NCBI RefSeq assembly: GCF_001280065.1 | Contig: NZ_LGEA01000091.1 | Coordinates: forward strand, 124,001 to 188,000 | Origin: Streptomyces sp. NRRL B-1140 | GTDB lineage: Bacteria > Actinomycetota > Actinomycetes > Streptomycetales > Streptomycetaceae | DNA length: 64,000 bases | Direction: 5' to 3' | Shown: positions 1-8,783 of the stretch, piece by piece | How positions within the stretch are numbered: position 1 is the first letter of the stretch | How the letters are laid out: the number at the start of each line of letters is the position of its first letter | Notes under the pieces: generated by a model | What the model saw: the letters and a program-made list of their open reading frames with translations, nothing else | Databases searched by the model: none | What the model was told of the DNA's origin: nothing | Program-made: the position numbers and the translations under genes

Positions 1-125
1 GCTCGCGCCTGACCGTCGTCTGGTTCGAGTCCGCGCCCCGCCTGCCCTCGGACCACGACGCCGAACCGGCGCTGCGGGACCTCGACTGGGCGGTACTGGC
101 CCGGGACGCCCCGTCGCCCCCGTAG
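1..125 (+). CDS. C-terminal end of an unidentified protein (partial)
   Basis: The window opens inside an open frame that runs to a TAG at 123-125. About 40 codons are visible, including a hydrophobic LTVVWF stretch and an acidic/proline end (DAPSPP). The stop lies 9 nt before the ATG of the DinB-like gene, so the two may be co-transcribed. No family is recognisable from this tail. The frame is supported by normal high-G+C third positions. Confidence 0.4.
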   Translation, partial: SRLTVVWFESAPRLPSDHDAEPALRDLDWAVLARDAPSPP

Positions 126-134
126 GGTCGACCG

Positions 135-659
135 ATGAGCGCTTCCCGCATCGAACTTCCGCGCTGGCAGTTCGAGTTCACCTGGTCCTTGTTCGAGTAC
201 CACCTGGAGCGGCTGGAGCCCGGTGACTTCCTCTGGGAGCCCGCGGAGCTGTGCTGGACGATGCGCCGGGGCCCCGACGGCACCTGGGTGCCGGACTGGG
301 CGGACACCGAACCCGACCCGGTCCCCGTCCCCACCCTCGCCTGGGTGAGCTGGCACATCGGCTGGTGGTGGAGCGTGGCCCTCGACCACCTCGAGGGCCG
401 CCCGCCCCGCGACCGCGAGGACATCGTCTGGCCCGGCGAGGGCGCCCCGACGGTCGCGTGGCTGCGGGACCTGCGCGTCCAGTGGCTGAAGGTCCTGGAC
501 GGCCTCACCGACCGGGACCTCGACGCCACGGCCCCGTTCCCCTGGCCGGACGACCCCGGGCACACCGTCGAGCACATGGTGGCCTGGGTGAACGCGGAGC
601 TGATGAAGAACGTCAGCGAGATCGGCCAACTGCGGCTGCTGCGGGCGGCGTCCGCCTAG
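135..659 (+). CDS. DinB-like (DinB_2/YfiT-type) protein
   Basis: The 174-aa product has the size and pattern of the DinB/YfiT four-helix-bundle superfamily. These proteins usually bind a metal through three histidines, and some act as thiol-dependent transferases; the substrate here is unknown. A histidine sits in the SWHIGWWWS segment near residue 73, with a second in SVALDH and a further HMVAW segment near residue 146, plausible metal ligands. Aromatic residues are abundant. The protein looks cytoplasmic, with no signal peptide. The ATG at 135 follows the upstream gene by 9 nt. Family call is good, function is not known. Confidence 0.7.
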   Translation: MSASRIELPRWQFEFTWSLFEYHLERLEPGDFLWEPAELCWTMRRGPDGTWVPDWADTEPDPVPVPTLAWVSWHIGWWWSVALDHLEGRPPRDREDIVWPGEGAPTVAWLRDLRVQWLKVLDGLTDRDLDATAPFPWPDDPGHTVEHMVAWVNAELMKNVSEIGQLRLLRAASA

Positions 660-739
660 AACGCCGGTCCCGGGCATTCCACCGGGGTGTGCTCCGCTCC
701 TGCGCGGCACGAGCGACCGGCCCGTGGCATCGTGGGGGC

Positions 740-1312
740 ATGAGCATCGACGTGCGCCCGGCGGCGGACTTCGAGGCCGTCCGTGCCGTGCTCGGGCCGA
801 AGTCGCCCGGCGCGAACGTCTGCTGGTGCCTGAGCTACCGGATCCCCTCCAAGCTCAACAAGGAACTGCGCGGCCCGGCCCGCGGTGAGTACGTCGCCGG
901 GCTGTGCCGCGCGGAGCCGCCCCCGGGTGTGCTCGCCTACGACGGTGCCGAACCGGTCGGCTGGGCCGCCGTCGCCCCGCGCGCGGACACCTCCTTCGCC
1001 CGCAACCGCAAGATCCCGCACCTCGACGACCTGCCCGTGTGGTCGCTGTGGTGTGTCCGGGTCCGCCCGGGACATCGCAAGCAGGGCGTCTCGCACGCCC
1101 TCATCGCCGGCGCGGTCGCGTTCGCCCGGGAGCGGGGCGCACCGGTGATCGAGGCGTACCCGCTGGACAACGGCGACGCCAAGGTCGATCCGACGATGGC
1201 GTACGCGGGTCTGCGCAGGAACTTCGAACGGGCCGGCTTCACGCACGCGGCGGACACGGACTCGGTCCTGGCCGGTCAGCCCCGGATTCTGATGCGCCTC
1301 GACCTGCGCTGA
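740..1312 (+). CDS. GNAT-family N-acetyltransferase
   Basis: The 190-aa product resembles the GCN5-related acetyltransferase fold, which moves an acetyl group from acetyl-CoA to an amine. The acetyl-CoA-binding core is visible as the strand WSLWCVRV followed by RPGHRKQGVSHALI, a fair match to the Q/R-x-x-G-x-G/A loop. A C-terminal NFERAGF segment is typical of the last helix and strand. I took the ATG at 740, preceded by a purine-rich GTGGGGGC. The substrate cannot be inferred. A hairpin just downstream separates it from the convergent STAND gene. Confidence 0.8.
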   Translation: MSIDVRPAADFEAVRAVLGPKSPGANVCWCLSYRIPSKLNKELRGPARGEYVAGLCRAEPPPGVLAYDGAEPVGWAAVAPRADTSFARNRKIPHLDDLPVWSLWCVRVRPGHRKQGVSHALIAGAVAFARERGAPVIEAYPLDNGDAKVDPTMAYAGLRRNFERAGFTHAADTDSVLAGQPRILMRLDLR

Positions 1313-1321
1313 GAAAAGGCC

Positions 1322-1355
1322 CGACCGCTGGCGACGGGGGATGCACCAGCGGTCG
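1322..1355. terminator. Hairpin between convergent genes
   Basis: The 10-bp arms CGACCGCTGG (1322-1331) and CCAGCGGTCG (1346-1355) are perfectly complementary with a 14-nt loop. They lie between the acetyltransferase stop and the convergent STAND/WD40 gene stop. No U-tract is evident, as is usual in Streptomyces. It could serve both strands. Confidence 0.6.
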
Positions 1356-1501
1356 AGCCATGGCCAAGGGTAACAAGCGCTTGCCCACCGCGTGCCGGCC
1401 GGCCACCGGGAAAGCCCGGTTGTGACTCGTCTCACGCAACTGTCCTGAGGGCCGGGCCTGTTGTCCGCACCGGTCGTGTCGGTCTGTCCGCACCGGCCGG
1501 G

Positions 1502-4500
1502 TCAGTCGTCGCACGGCGGGTCGTAGGAGAGCCGGGGCAGGTACTCCCGCCAGGTGTCCTGCGTCAGCACGCCCCGGGTCATCGCGCAGATACGGCGGAC
1601 GGCCGTGTCGACGTCGAGGTTCCAGAGCCGGATGGTGTCCGCGCCGCTCGACACCCCCAGCGTGTTGCTGTTCGGGCTGAACGCGAGAAACGTGCCGGTC
1701 GTGGAGTTGGGGCTCATGGACTGGCCGATCGCCGTGGCGTGCGAGGGGTCGGCCACGTTCCACAGCCGCACGGTGCTGTCGTTGCCGCCGCTGGCCAGGG
1801 TGCGGCCGTCGCGGCTGAACGTCAGCGACACGACCGCCTCCGTGTGGCCCGTGAGCAGCGCCTCCTGGGAGGCCTCGGCGGGATTCGTGATGTCCCAGAG
1901 CCGGACGGAGTTGTCGTCGCCGGCGCTGGCCAGCGTGTGGCCGTCACGGCTGTAGGCGAGCGCGTTGACCGCTCCGAGGTGGCCCCGGAGAGGCTCCCCG
2001 ATCAGCGTGGCCCCGCCGGGCTCGGTCACGTTCCACAACCGGATCGTGCCGTCCGCGCTGCCGCTGGCGAGCGTGCGGCCGTCCGGGCTGAACACGAGGT
2101 GGTTGACGTAGCCCTTGTGACCGGTGAGGGGGCTGCCGAGCGGGCGCGGCCGGGCCGGGTCGCCGAGGTTCCACAGCCGGATGGTGCGATCGTCGTAGGC
2201 AGTGGCCAGGACCTTCCCGTCCGGGCTGAACGCCAGGGGATCGGCGTACCGGATGCGCAGGGGTGCGGGCGAGCCGTGGCGGACGGGGTGTTCGGGATCG
2301 CGGAGGTTCCACAGCTCCACCACCCTCTCGCCCGTCACGACCGCGAGAGTGCGGCCGTCCGGGGAGAACTCCAGGGAGCGCACATCGCCCTTGCCCGGGC
2401 GGAAAGGTGCACCGATCCGCACCGGCCTGCCGGGCGTCCGCACGTCCCACAGCCGGATCCGCCCGTCCCGTGCCGCCGTCGCGAGCAGCCGCCCGTCCGG
2501 CCTGAACACCCCGGTCCGGCCGGTCATGTCCGACGTCGGCAGCGACCACAGACGGACCTTGTTGTCACCCGCCCCGGTCGCGAGGGTACGGCCGTCGGGG
2601 CTGAAACCGAGCGCGTACATCTCCCCGCTGCTGCCCGCGAGGGGCGCGCCGACCTGCGAGGGGTACTGCGGATCGCTGACCCTCCACAGGCTCGCTGTGC
2701 TGTCCGCGCTCGCCGCGGCGAGCATGTTCCCGTCGGGGCTGAAAGCCACGGACCAGACCGGCCCGGTGTGGCCGGTCAGCGGCGCGCCGATCGGGGCCGG
2801 GCGGCCCGGACCGGCCATGTTCCACAGGCGTACGGTGCCGTCCGCGCTGCCGCTGGCGAGCGTGCGGCCGTCGGGGCTGAAGGCCACGGAGTGCACGGTG
2901 GTGGTGTGGCCGGTCAGCGGCCTCCCGGCCGGTTCCGGGCGCGCGGGGCCGGACACGTCCCACAGCCGGATCGTGCCGTCGTCGCCCCCCGCGGCCAGCG
3001 TGCGGCCGTCCGGGCCGAACGCCACCGAGCGCACGGCGGCCCTGTGCCCGGTCAAGGGCTTGCCCAGGGCCCGCGGCCGGCGCGGGTCGCCCACGCTCCA
3101 CAGCCGGACGGTGTGGTCGTCGCCCGCGGAGGCCAGCGTGCGTCCGTCCGGGCTGAAGGCGATCAGGTAGATCGTGCCGTCGTGGCCGGTCAGGGGCCGG
3201 CCGAGCGATGTCGGGTGCGCGGGATCGGACACGTCCCACAACCGGATCGTGCCGTCGTCGGAGGCGCTGGCCAGCGTCCGGCCGTCCGGGCTGAACACCG
3301 CGCTGCTCACCCAGCTCGTGTGCCCGGTCAGGGGCTTGCCCAGGGGCTTGGGGCGCTTGGGGTCGGCGACGTCCCACAGCCGTACGGTCCGATCGTAGCT
3401 GGCGGTGGCCAGGACCTGCCCGTCCGGGCTGAACGTCGTGAGGTAGACGGCGCCCGTGTGGCCGGTGAGGGGGGTGGAGAGCGGGGCGTTCACGATGGAG
3501 ATCAGGCGGCTGTTCGCGCCCTTGTCGCCGGGCCGCAGCTCGTGCGCCACCAGGTCGAGCTGCGCGGACAGCGACGGATCGGTGTCCTGGACACGGTCGG
3601 ACTGGGCGAGCACCTGCTCGAAGACGGCCTCGTCGCGCTGCTTCCAGGCGACCACGGCCGATCCGACGGCCAGCATCGCCAGGACGACCAGCGTCGCCAC
3701 GGCCCCCCGGCTGATCCAGATGATCCGCCTGCGCAGCCGGACCGAGGCGGCCAGGAACTCCACCGCGCTGCGGGTCAGAAACGTGTCCCCGGCGGATCTC
3801 GCCCAGCCGTGGGCCTGCTCCAGCCGGGAGCCCCGGTAGAGCAGGGACGTGTCGCGGTTCGACTCCTCCCAGGTCCGGCCGTCCTCCTCCAGACGCTGGC
3901 GCAGCAGGTTGCCCTGCCGGTCCTCGTCGATCCAGTCGCGCAGCCGCGGCCAGGCGTGCAGCAGCGCCTCGTGGGTGATCTCGACGGTCTCCGCGTCGAG
4001 CGTCACCAGCCGGGCGCGGACCAGCGTTTCGAGGGACTCCTCGGTCTTGCCCGGGTCGGCCGACTCCTGAGCGAGCTGACGCCGGGTTCCGCGGCGGCGG
4101 GTGGCCTGGGTGTCCTCGCCCAGCCGTACCAGGCGGAGCAGCAGCAGCCGGGCGGCGGTGCGCGCGGCCGGGTCGAGGCCGGTCCAGGCCCGTTCGGCGG
4201 TCGCCGCGACCGCTCCCTGGATGCCGCCGGCCGCGCGGTAGCCGGCCAGGGTGAGGCGGCCCGCCTTCCGGCGCTGCCAGGTGGCGAGCAGGGCGTGCGA
4301 GAGGAGCGGCAGCACACCGGCGTCGTGCGCGCCGCCCGGGCCGTCGGCACTGACCTCCCGGACGATCAGCTCCGCCAGCCCCGGTTCCAGCTCCAGGCCG
4401 ACGGCCTTGGCCGGTCCGTTCACCGCCTCGCGCAGCTCCGCGGTGGTCAGCGGCCCGAGCACCATGTGCCGGTGCTGGAGCGCGTCGGCGAGCTCCGGGT

Positions 4501-5725
4501 ACCGCAGGCAGCGGTCGTAGAAGTCGGCGCGTATGCCCAGCACCACGACGGCCGGGGCCGGCCGGCCGGGACCGGCGGGTGAGCAGGCGGCGTGCAGGAC
4601 CTCGATGAAGGTCCGCCGGTCCGCCTCGTCGGGGCAGAGGGTGAACGTCTCCTCGAACTGGTCCACGATCACGACCGGACGGGCCCCGCCGGCTGCTTCC
4701 CGCCGGGCCCAGCCACCGACGGCGGCACGAACGGCGTCGGCGAAGGGCACGGGGGCGGGGGCGGATGCCGGTGCCGGTGCCGGGGCTGATGGAGCGGGGG
4801 GTGGAACAGGGGGTTGCACAGGGGGTGGGTGCGGCGCGCGGTGCCCTGCCGGTGAGGGTGGGGGGTCGAGGGCGCCTGCGGGCGCGGGCCCGGGGTTTCC
4901 ATGGGGTGTGGGCCCGGGGTCTCCATGGGGCGTGGGCCCGGGGCTCGCTGCGGAGGCGGGGCCCGGTCGTGTTCCCGAGACCGGGACGACGGAGGCAAGC
5001 TCGGGTATGCACCGGATCAGCTCCGTCAGCGGATCACTTCCCGGTACGAGCTGTACGACCTCTCGCGGCCGGCCACTCCCCTCACCGCCGGCAGCGTCGT
5101 CACCGTCGTCACCGCCCAGCGCGCCGTCCCGCAGAGCGGGCACCAGGCCGGCGTTGAGCAGCGAGGACTTCCCCGCGCCCGACGCCCCCACGAGCATGAC
5201 CAGGCCGCCCGTGCCCGCGACGGCCCCGAGCTGCGTGACGAGCGCGTCCGTGCTCCGCTCCCGGCCGAAGAACCACCGGGCGTCCTCCCGGCGGTAGGAG
5301 GCAAGGCCCCGGTACGGGCACACCCCGCCCGGTGTCGACGCGGACTCGTCCGCGGACCGCTCCTCTGCCGCGGAGGGCGCCGGGCGCTCACCGACCGGGT
5401 CGGCCACCGCGCGTTCCCACAGCCGCTGCCACTGGCCGAGGTCGTACAGACCGGGGGAGACCGGCGTGGGACGCGAGCGCCGCGCGTCGGGGATCAGCAC
5501 GTGCAGCACCGCCGCGAGGGCGGGGAACTGGGCCGGGACGTTCCGGGCCCGGCGCCAGTCGCTGATGCGCTGCGCGGACACCCGTACGGGCCGCCCGCGT
5601 TCGTCGACCCGCTGGAGCCTGACGACCGCCTCGGACACCCGCTTGAGAGGGGGGTTGCCGGCTTCCTTGTACAGCAGTGCGAGGCGTTCCGCGAAGGCGG
5701 TGCGTGCCCCCGAGTCGGAACTCAA
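1502..5725 (-). CDS. HTH - STAND (nSTAND) NTPase - WD40 protein
   Basis: This 1407-aa protein is a signal-transduction ATPase with numerous domains. Residues 1-75 resemble a helix-turn-helix or death-like adaptor found at the N-terminus of actinobacterial STAND proteins. The NTPase begins with the CPYRGLASY module near 136; Walker A is GASGAGKS at 180-187 and Walker B is VVIVDQFEE. A long Pro/Ala-rich insert lies between them. One transmembrane helix follows the winged-helix region, then 14 WD40 repeats, each with the FSPDG and RLW signatures, enough for two seven-bladed propellers. The start is TTG, set by AAGGAG at 5734-5739. Some relatives act in phage defence or in developmental control, but neither role is shown here. 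Confidence 0.85.
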   Translation of the reverse strand: MSSDSGARTAFAERLALLYKEAGNPPLKRVSEAVVRLQRVDERGRPVRVSAQRISDWRRARNVPAQFPALAAVLHVLIPDARRSRPTPVSPGLYDLGQWQRLWERAVADPVGERPAPSAAEERSADESASTPGGVCPYRGLASYRREDARWFFGRERSTDALVTQLGAVAGTGGLVMLVGASGAGKSSLLNAGLVPALRDGALGGDDGDDAAGGEGSGRPREVVQLVPGSDPLTELIRCIPELASVVPVSGTRPGPASAASPGPTPHGDPGPTPHGNPGPAPAGALDPPPSPAGHRAPHPPPVQPPVPPPAPSAPAPAPASAPAPVPFADAVRAAVGGWARREAAGGARPVVIVDQFEETFTLCPDEADRRTFIEVLHAACSPAGPGRPAPAVVVLGIRADFYDRCLRYPELADALQHRHMVLGPLTTAELREAVNGPAKAVGLELEPGLAELIVREVSADGPGGAHDAGVLPLLSHALLATWQRRKAGRLTLAGYRAAGGIQGAVAATAERAWTGLDPAARTAARLLLLRLVRLGEDTQATRRRGTRRQLAQESADPGKTEESLETLVRARLVTLDAETVEITHEALLHAWPRLRDWIDEDRQGNLLRQRLEEDGRTWEESNRDTSLLYRGSRLEQAHGWARSAGDTFLTRSAVEFLAASVRLRRRIIWISRGAVATLVVLAMLAVGSAVVAWKQRDEAVFEQVLAQSDRVQDTDPSLSAQLDLVAHELRPGDKGANSRLISIVNAPLSTPLTGHTGAVYLTTFSPDGQVLATASYDRTVRLWDVADPKRPKPLGKPLTGHTSWVSSAVFSPDGRTLASASDDGTIRLWDVSDPAHPTSLGRPLTGHDGTIYLIAFSPDGRTLASAGDDHTVRLWSVGDPRRPRALGKPLTGHRAAVRSVAFGPDGRTLAAGGDDGTIRLWDVSGPARPEPAGRPLTGHTTTVHSVAFSPDGRTLASGSADGTVRLWNMAGPGRPAPIGAPLTGHTGPVWSVAFSPDGNMLAAASADSTASLWRVSDPQYPSQVGAPLAGSSGEMYALGFSPDGRTLATGAGDNKVRLWSLPTSDMTGRTGVFRPDGRLLATAARDGRIRLWDVRTPGRPVRIGAPFRPGKGDVRSLEFSPDGRTLAVVTGERVVELWNLRDPEHPVRHGSPAPLRIRYADPLAFSPDGKVLATAYDDRTIRLWNLGDPARPRPLGSPLTGHKGYVNHLVFSPDGRTLASGSADGTIRLWNVTEPGGATLIGEPLRGHLGAVNALAYSRDGHTLASAGDDNSVRLWDITNPAEASQEALLTGHTEAVVSLTFSRDGRTLASGGNDSTVRLWNVADPSHATAIGQSMSPNSTTGTFLAFSPNSNTLGVSSGADTIRLWNLDVDTAVRRICAMTRGVLTQDTWREYLPRLSYDPPCDD

Positions 5726-5992
5726 GGTCTCAGCTCCTTACTTCCACGCCTGGACGTCCGGACCGGAAAACTCACTCTATATCGCTGACCTGCGGCGATG
5801 CCGCCCAATGGGCACCGGAACCTCCTCCTCCATGGCCGGAAATGGCAGGATCCGGACGCAGCGGCGCACCCGTGTGGCCGGCTTCCGTCCGAACCGGACG
5901 ACGAGGCTCCACCGTTCGGTACCGGTCCCCACGAGGGGAGGGACCGGTGCCGGACGATGTGGTGATCCTCCCCGGCGCGCCCCACCGCGCAA

Positions 5993-6059
5993 CCCCGGAA
6001 GTCGGCGTACCCCACCCTCGGACCGCCCCGGAATCCGGCGTACCCCACCCTCCGGACCA
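5993..6059 (+). repeat. Tandem repeat, two ~33-bp units
   Basis: Two adjacent units carry the shared core CGGCGTACCCCACCCTC, in the long divergent intergenic region between the STAND gene and the next plus-strand gene. The rest of 5726-6170 holds the promoters of both genes, and I see no coding sequence in it. Confidence 0.65.
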
Positions 6060-6069
6060 CCCTGGAAAA

Positions 6070-6084
6070 CTGACGATACGTCAG
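6070..6084. promoter_or_regulatory. Candidate operator palindrome
   Basis: CTGACGATACGTCAG has perfect 6-bp arms around a 3-nt centre. It is followed at once by TATGGT (6086-6091), a possible -10 element, about 80 bp upstream of the GTG at 6171. The layout suggests a repressor or activator site for the following gene. The regulator is unknown. Confidence 0.4.
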
Positions 6085-6170
6085 CTATGGTCCCCCTGCC
6101 GTACCGCACCGACGAGCGAGGCGCGAGCAGAGGCCGGACGACGCATCAGCGACACACAGGGGTGAGCGCA

Positions 6171-6638
6171 GTGGAGTCACGTCCCGACAGCCCACGACCG
6201 CAGGGCGCTCCGCGCTGGGTCGCGATGTTCTACCGGCCGGCCGAGGGAGCCTGGCGGACGGTCGCCGAATCGCCCCACCGCGCGCCCGTGCTGTACGCCC
6301 TCGGCGAGATGACCCAGACCCTGCGCGCCCGGGGCGACGAGGTGGCCGTCGCCTTGTGGGGGCCGAAGGACGGCGCGTGGCACCGGTTCGACACCCCACT
6401 GAAGCAGACCGCGGTCGCACGGCCGGGCCCCGAGCCCTCCCCCGCCGAACCGGCCGGACTCGCGGAACGGATGACCGGCCGCCGCCACCAGGTCCTCATG
6501 GCGGGCCTGACCAAGGCGGGGCTCTACGACCTCTCCCCCGAGGACGACACGACCGTCCGGGCGTTGGTGGAACACCTCGACGAGGACGCCGTACGCCGGG
6601 TCGCCCACTGGCTGGCGACCGCGGGGAGCACGCGCTAG
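6171..6638 (+). CDS. Hypothetical protein, conserved-looking
   Basis: The 155-aa product has no family I recognise. It opens with basic and proline-rich sequence, then WVAMFYRPAEGAW and LYALGEMTQTL segments, and ends in a helical region containing LVEHLDEDAVRRVAHWL. No signal peptide or membrane segment is seen, so it is likely cytoplasmic. The GTG at 6171 is chosen because AGGGGTGAG lies about 5 nt upstream; a GTG at 6162 is possible. The last 31 nt, including the stop codon, are duplicated directly downstream in a 56-bp tandem repeat. A palindrome upstream suggests regulated transcription. Confidence 0.6.
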   Translation: MESRPDSPRPQGAPRWVAMFYRPAEGAWRTVAESPHRAPVLYALGEMTQTLRARGDEVAVALWGPKDGAWHRFDTPLKQTAVARPGPEPSPAEPAGLAERMTGRRHQVLMAGLTKAGLYDLSPEDDTTVRALVEHLDEDAVRRVAHWLATAGSTR

Positions 6639-6719
6639 CCGGCAGCCGGTTCAGCCGGTGCCCCTGGCTGGCGACCGCGGGGAGCACGCGCTAGCCGGCA
6701 GCCGGTTCAGCCGGTGCCC
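6608..6719 (+). repeat. Perfect 56-bp tandem duplication at a gene end
   Basis: Copy 1 (6608-6663) covers the last codons and stop of the preceding gene. Copy 2 (6664-6719) repeats it without an evident mismatch. Such identity suggests a recent slippage or unequal-recombination event. The coding frame is not altered because the first stop is retained. Confidence 0.9.
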
Positions 6720-6784
6720 CGCTGGGCAGTCAACTCCGGACGGCCGCGAGGTGCCGGTGCCGTCGGGAGGGGGACGAGAAGCGA

Positions 6785-6979
6785 ATGAAGGTCTTCGTGG
6801 ACCGCGAGCTCTGCTACGGGTCCGCCGAGTGCGCCCACCGGGTCCCGGCCGTCTTCGAGTTCGTCGACGAATACGGGGTCGTCCGGCCGGGCCGCGAGGA
6901 GACGGGCGAGGATCCCGAGGTCCTGGAGGCGGCGGAGAGGTGCCCGAGCCAGGCGATCCGCATCACCGGGGCGCCGTAG
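6785..6979 (+). CDS. Small 3Fe-4S-type ferredoxin
   Basis: The 64-aa product has the size and cysteine layout of actinobacterial single-cluster ferredoxins that pass electrons to cytochromes P450. Cys10 and Cys16 lie in LCYGSAEC, and a third cysteine is in RCPSQAI near residue 54. The usual second ligand spacing of 3Fe-4S proteins is kept. A GGGACGAGAAGCGA leader precedes the ATG. No P450 or ferredoxin reductase is visible nearby, so its partner must be elsewhere. It is followed 30 nt later by the PIG-L deacetylase gene. Confidence 0.85.
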   Translation: MKVFVDRELCYGSAECAHRVPAVFEFVDEYGVVRPGREETGEDPEVLEAAERCPSQAIRITGAP

Positions 6980-7009
6980 TCGGCGCCGGACCGGCCGTAG
7001 CGAGAGCCG

Positions 7010-7771
7010 ATGACGGCACCGAGTCTGCTCGGAGTCTTCGCCCACCCCGATGACGAGTCCCTGATGGCGGGCGGCACCCTCGCCCGCCACGCGTCCGCGG
7101 GTGGGCACACCGCGGTCGTCACGGCGACCTGGTCGGCGGACAGCCCGCGCGCCGCGGAACTCACCGAGGCGCTCAGCGTCCTGGGCGCGGGCCCGCCCCG
7201 CATGCTGGGACACGCCGACTCCCGTGTCCCGCACTCGGCCCCGGGCAGACCGCGCTGGTGCGACGTACCACTGGACGTGGCAGTGGGGGAACTGGTCGCC
7301 CACCTGCGCGACTTCCGCCCGGAGATCGTCGTCACCCACGACGCCTACGGCAACCTGACCGGCCACGAGGACCATGTGCACACCCATCGCGTGACCGCCC
7401 TCGCGGTCCACGCCGCCGGTCTGGAACGCCTCTACCCGGACGCCGGAGCGCCCTGGCAGCCGAGCGCCCTGTACCTGGCCACGCATCCGCACGCGGCTGC
7501 CCGGGCCTGGGGCGCACACCTGGCCCCCGTGGGCAAGGCGGTGCTCACGGTCCCCGACGAACGCGTCACGACCAGCGTCGACGTCATCCCCTGGCTGGAC
7601 CGGAAGATCCAGGCGATCCTGGCCCACCGCACGGAGGTGGCACGGGGAGCGGCACCCGGCCTGATCGCCGCCCTCCCCACGGCGGAACGGCAACGGCTGC
7701 TCGGCACGGAGTGGTACACCCGCCACGACCTCACGCCGACGGCCCCCGCGCGGACCGGGCTCCTCTCATAG
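7010..7771 (+). CDS. PIG-L / LmbE-family zinc deacetylase
   Basis: The 253-aa product carries the family's metal-binding motif AHPDDE near residues 12-17 and the downstream GHEDHVHTH motif. PIG-L proteins remove acetyl groups from N-acetylglucosamine-type substrates, as in mycothiol or antibiotic pathways. Here no pathway partner is present except a glycosyltransferase gene that converges on it and overlaps its last 6 nt, so a sugar-conjugate role is only suggestive. No signal peptide is visible. The ATG at 7010 is 30 nt after the ferredoxin stop, consistent with co-transcription. Confidence 0.85.
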   Translation: MTAPSLLGVFAHPDDESLMAGGTLARHASAGGHTAVVTATWSADSPRAAELTEALSVLGAGPPRMLGHADSRVPHSAPGRPRWCDVPLDVAVGELVAHLRDFRPEIVVTHDAYGNLTGHEDHVHTHRVTALAVHAAGLERLYPDAGAPWQPSALYLATHPHAAARAWGAHLAPVGKAVLTVPDERVTTSVDVIPWLDRKIQAILAHRTEVARGAAPGLIAALPTAERQRLLGTEWYTRHDLTPTAPARTGLLS

Positions 7772-8539
7772 CGCGGCCGGCGCACCCCACCGGAGCCGTG
7801 ACAACGCCCTGGCCCTGGCCTCCACGACGGCCATCCGCACCTCGCGCTCGGCCCGGTCGGTGTGGGCCGCCTGCCCGGTCACCTGCCCGTCCCACTTCCG
7901 GTACAGCAGGCCCACGTCCCGCGAGAACCACCCCCGGCTCACCGCGTTCAGCGCCAGCAACAGGCCCGTGTCCTCCGACGCGGGCAGCGCCATCCATCCG
8001 CCCAGGGCGAGCAGCAACTCCCGGCGCACGCACAGCGAAGCGGGATGCACCTGCGCGAGATAGCCGTTGGCCTTCCAGTGCGCGAGCACGGCACCGCGCT
8101 CGATCGGCCCCTGGTCGGGATCGCCCGGGAAGCCGACGGTCGACCCGTCCGGCATGAGGTCGAGCACCCGTGAGGTGACCCAGCCGAGCTCCGGGTCCCC
8201 CTCCAGCACGGCGAGATCCCGGGCGAGCGCGCCCGGCGTCAACCGGTCGTCCGCGTCGAGGACTTTCACGTACGCCCCGTCCCCGTGTGCCAGCGCCATG
8301 GTCCTGGCGACCCCGGGCCCTCCGGCCCGCCCTTGCCGGAACGTCACCCGGGCATCCGCGGGCACATACGGTCTGACGCCGTCGCTCTCCCCGTCCTCCT
8401 GCACGACCCAGTGCCACTCCCAGCCCTCGGGAAGCCGTTGCGCGCACAACGACGCGTAGGCCTCCGGCAGGAACCGGGCGTGGGGGCCGTGCACGGCGGT
8501 GACGACGACGACGCGCCGACTCACTGGGCGCTCACCCAC
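7766..8539 (-). CDS. Family 2 glycosyltransferase
   Basis: The 257-aa product has the GT-A fold signature of inverting family 2 enzymes, which use nucleotide sugars. It starts RRVVVVTAVHG, has a GGPGVARTMALAHG segment, and a VLDADDR motif that supplies the metal-binding DxD. An acceptor-side ASEDTGLLL segment follows. There are no membrane helices. GTG at 8539 has GGAGAAGG directly upstream; the GTG at 8524 is an alternative that also leaves the fold intact. It converges on the PIG-L gene. The 8540-8783 gap before the next gene holds no recognisable feature. Confidence 0.8.
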   Translation of the reverse strand: MGERPVSRRVVVVTAVHGPHARFLPEAYASLCAQRLPEGWEWHWVVQEDGESDGVRPYVPADARVTFRQGRAGGPGVARTMALAHGDGAYVKVLDADDRLTPGALARDLAVLEGDPELGWVTSRVLDLMPDGSTVGFPGDPDQGPIERGAVLAHWKANGYLAQVHPASLCVRRELLLALGGWMALPASEDTGLLLALNAVSRGWFSRDVGLLYRKWDGQVTGQAAHTDRAEREVRMAVVEARARALSRLRWGAPAAL

Positions 8540-8783
8540 CCTTCTCCGTCACCGGTCTCCGACCGGCACACCCCGGCGATCGTAATCCTCACCGCGTACC
8601 CGGCCGTTGGCCGCCCCGTTCGGGAACGAGGTGACAGCCCCCGGGCGAGATCGTGGGCGGCACATGACCGCCGGCCGGCATCGCCACGGCCTCCCGGACC
8701 GGACCCCGTTCGAGCGAGGAGCCCCTCCGCCCCGCACCGCCGCGCCACCCTGCCCCTCCGGCAGCGCGGCGCCCACGCGAGCG

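Noticed and set aside
1739..4582. 947-codon plus-strand frame opposite the STAND gene
   Set aside because: It mirrors the WD40 repeats (repeating VPQPD/AVRAE units) and has no domain. It is a shadow of the minus-strand gene.
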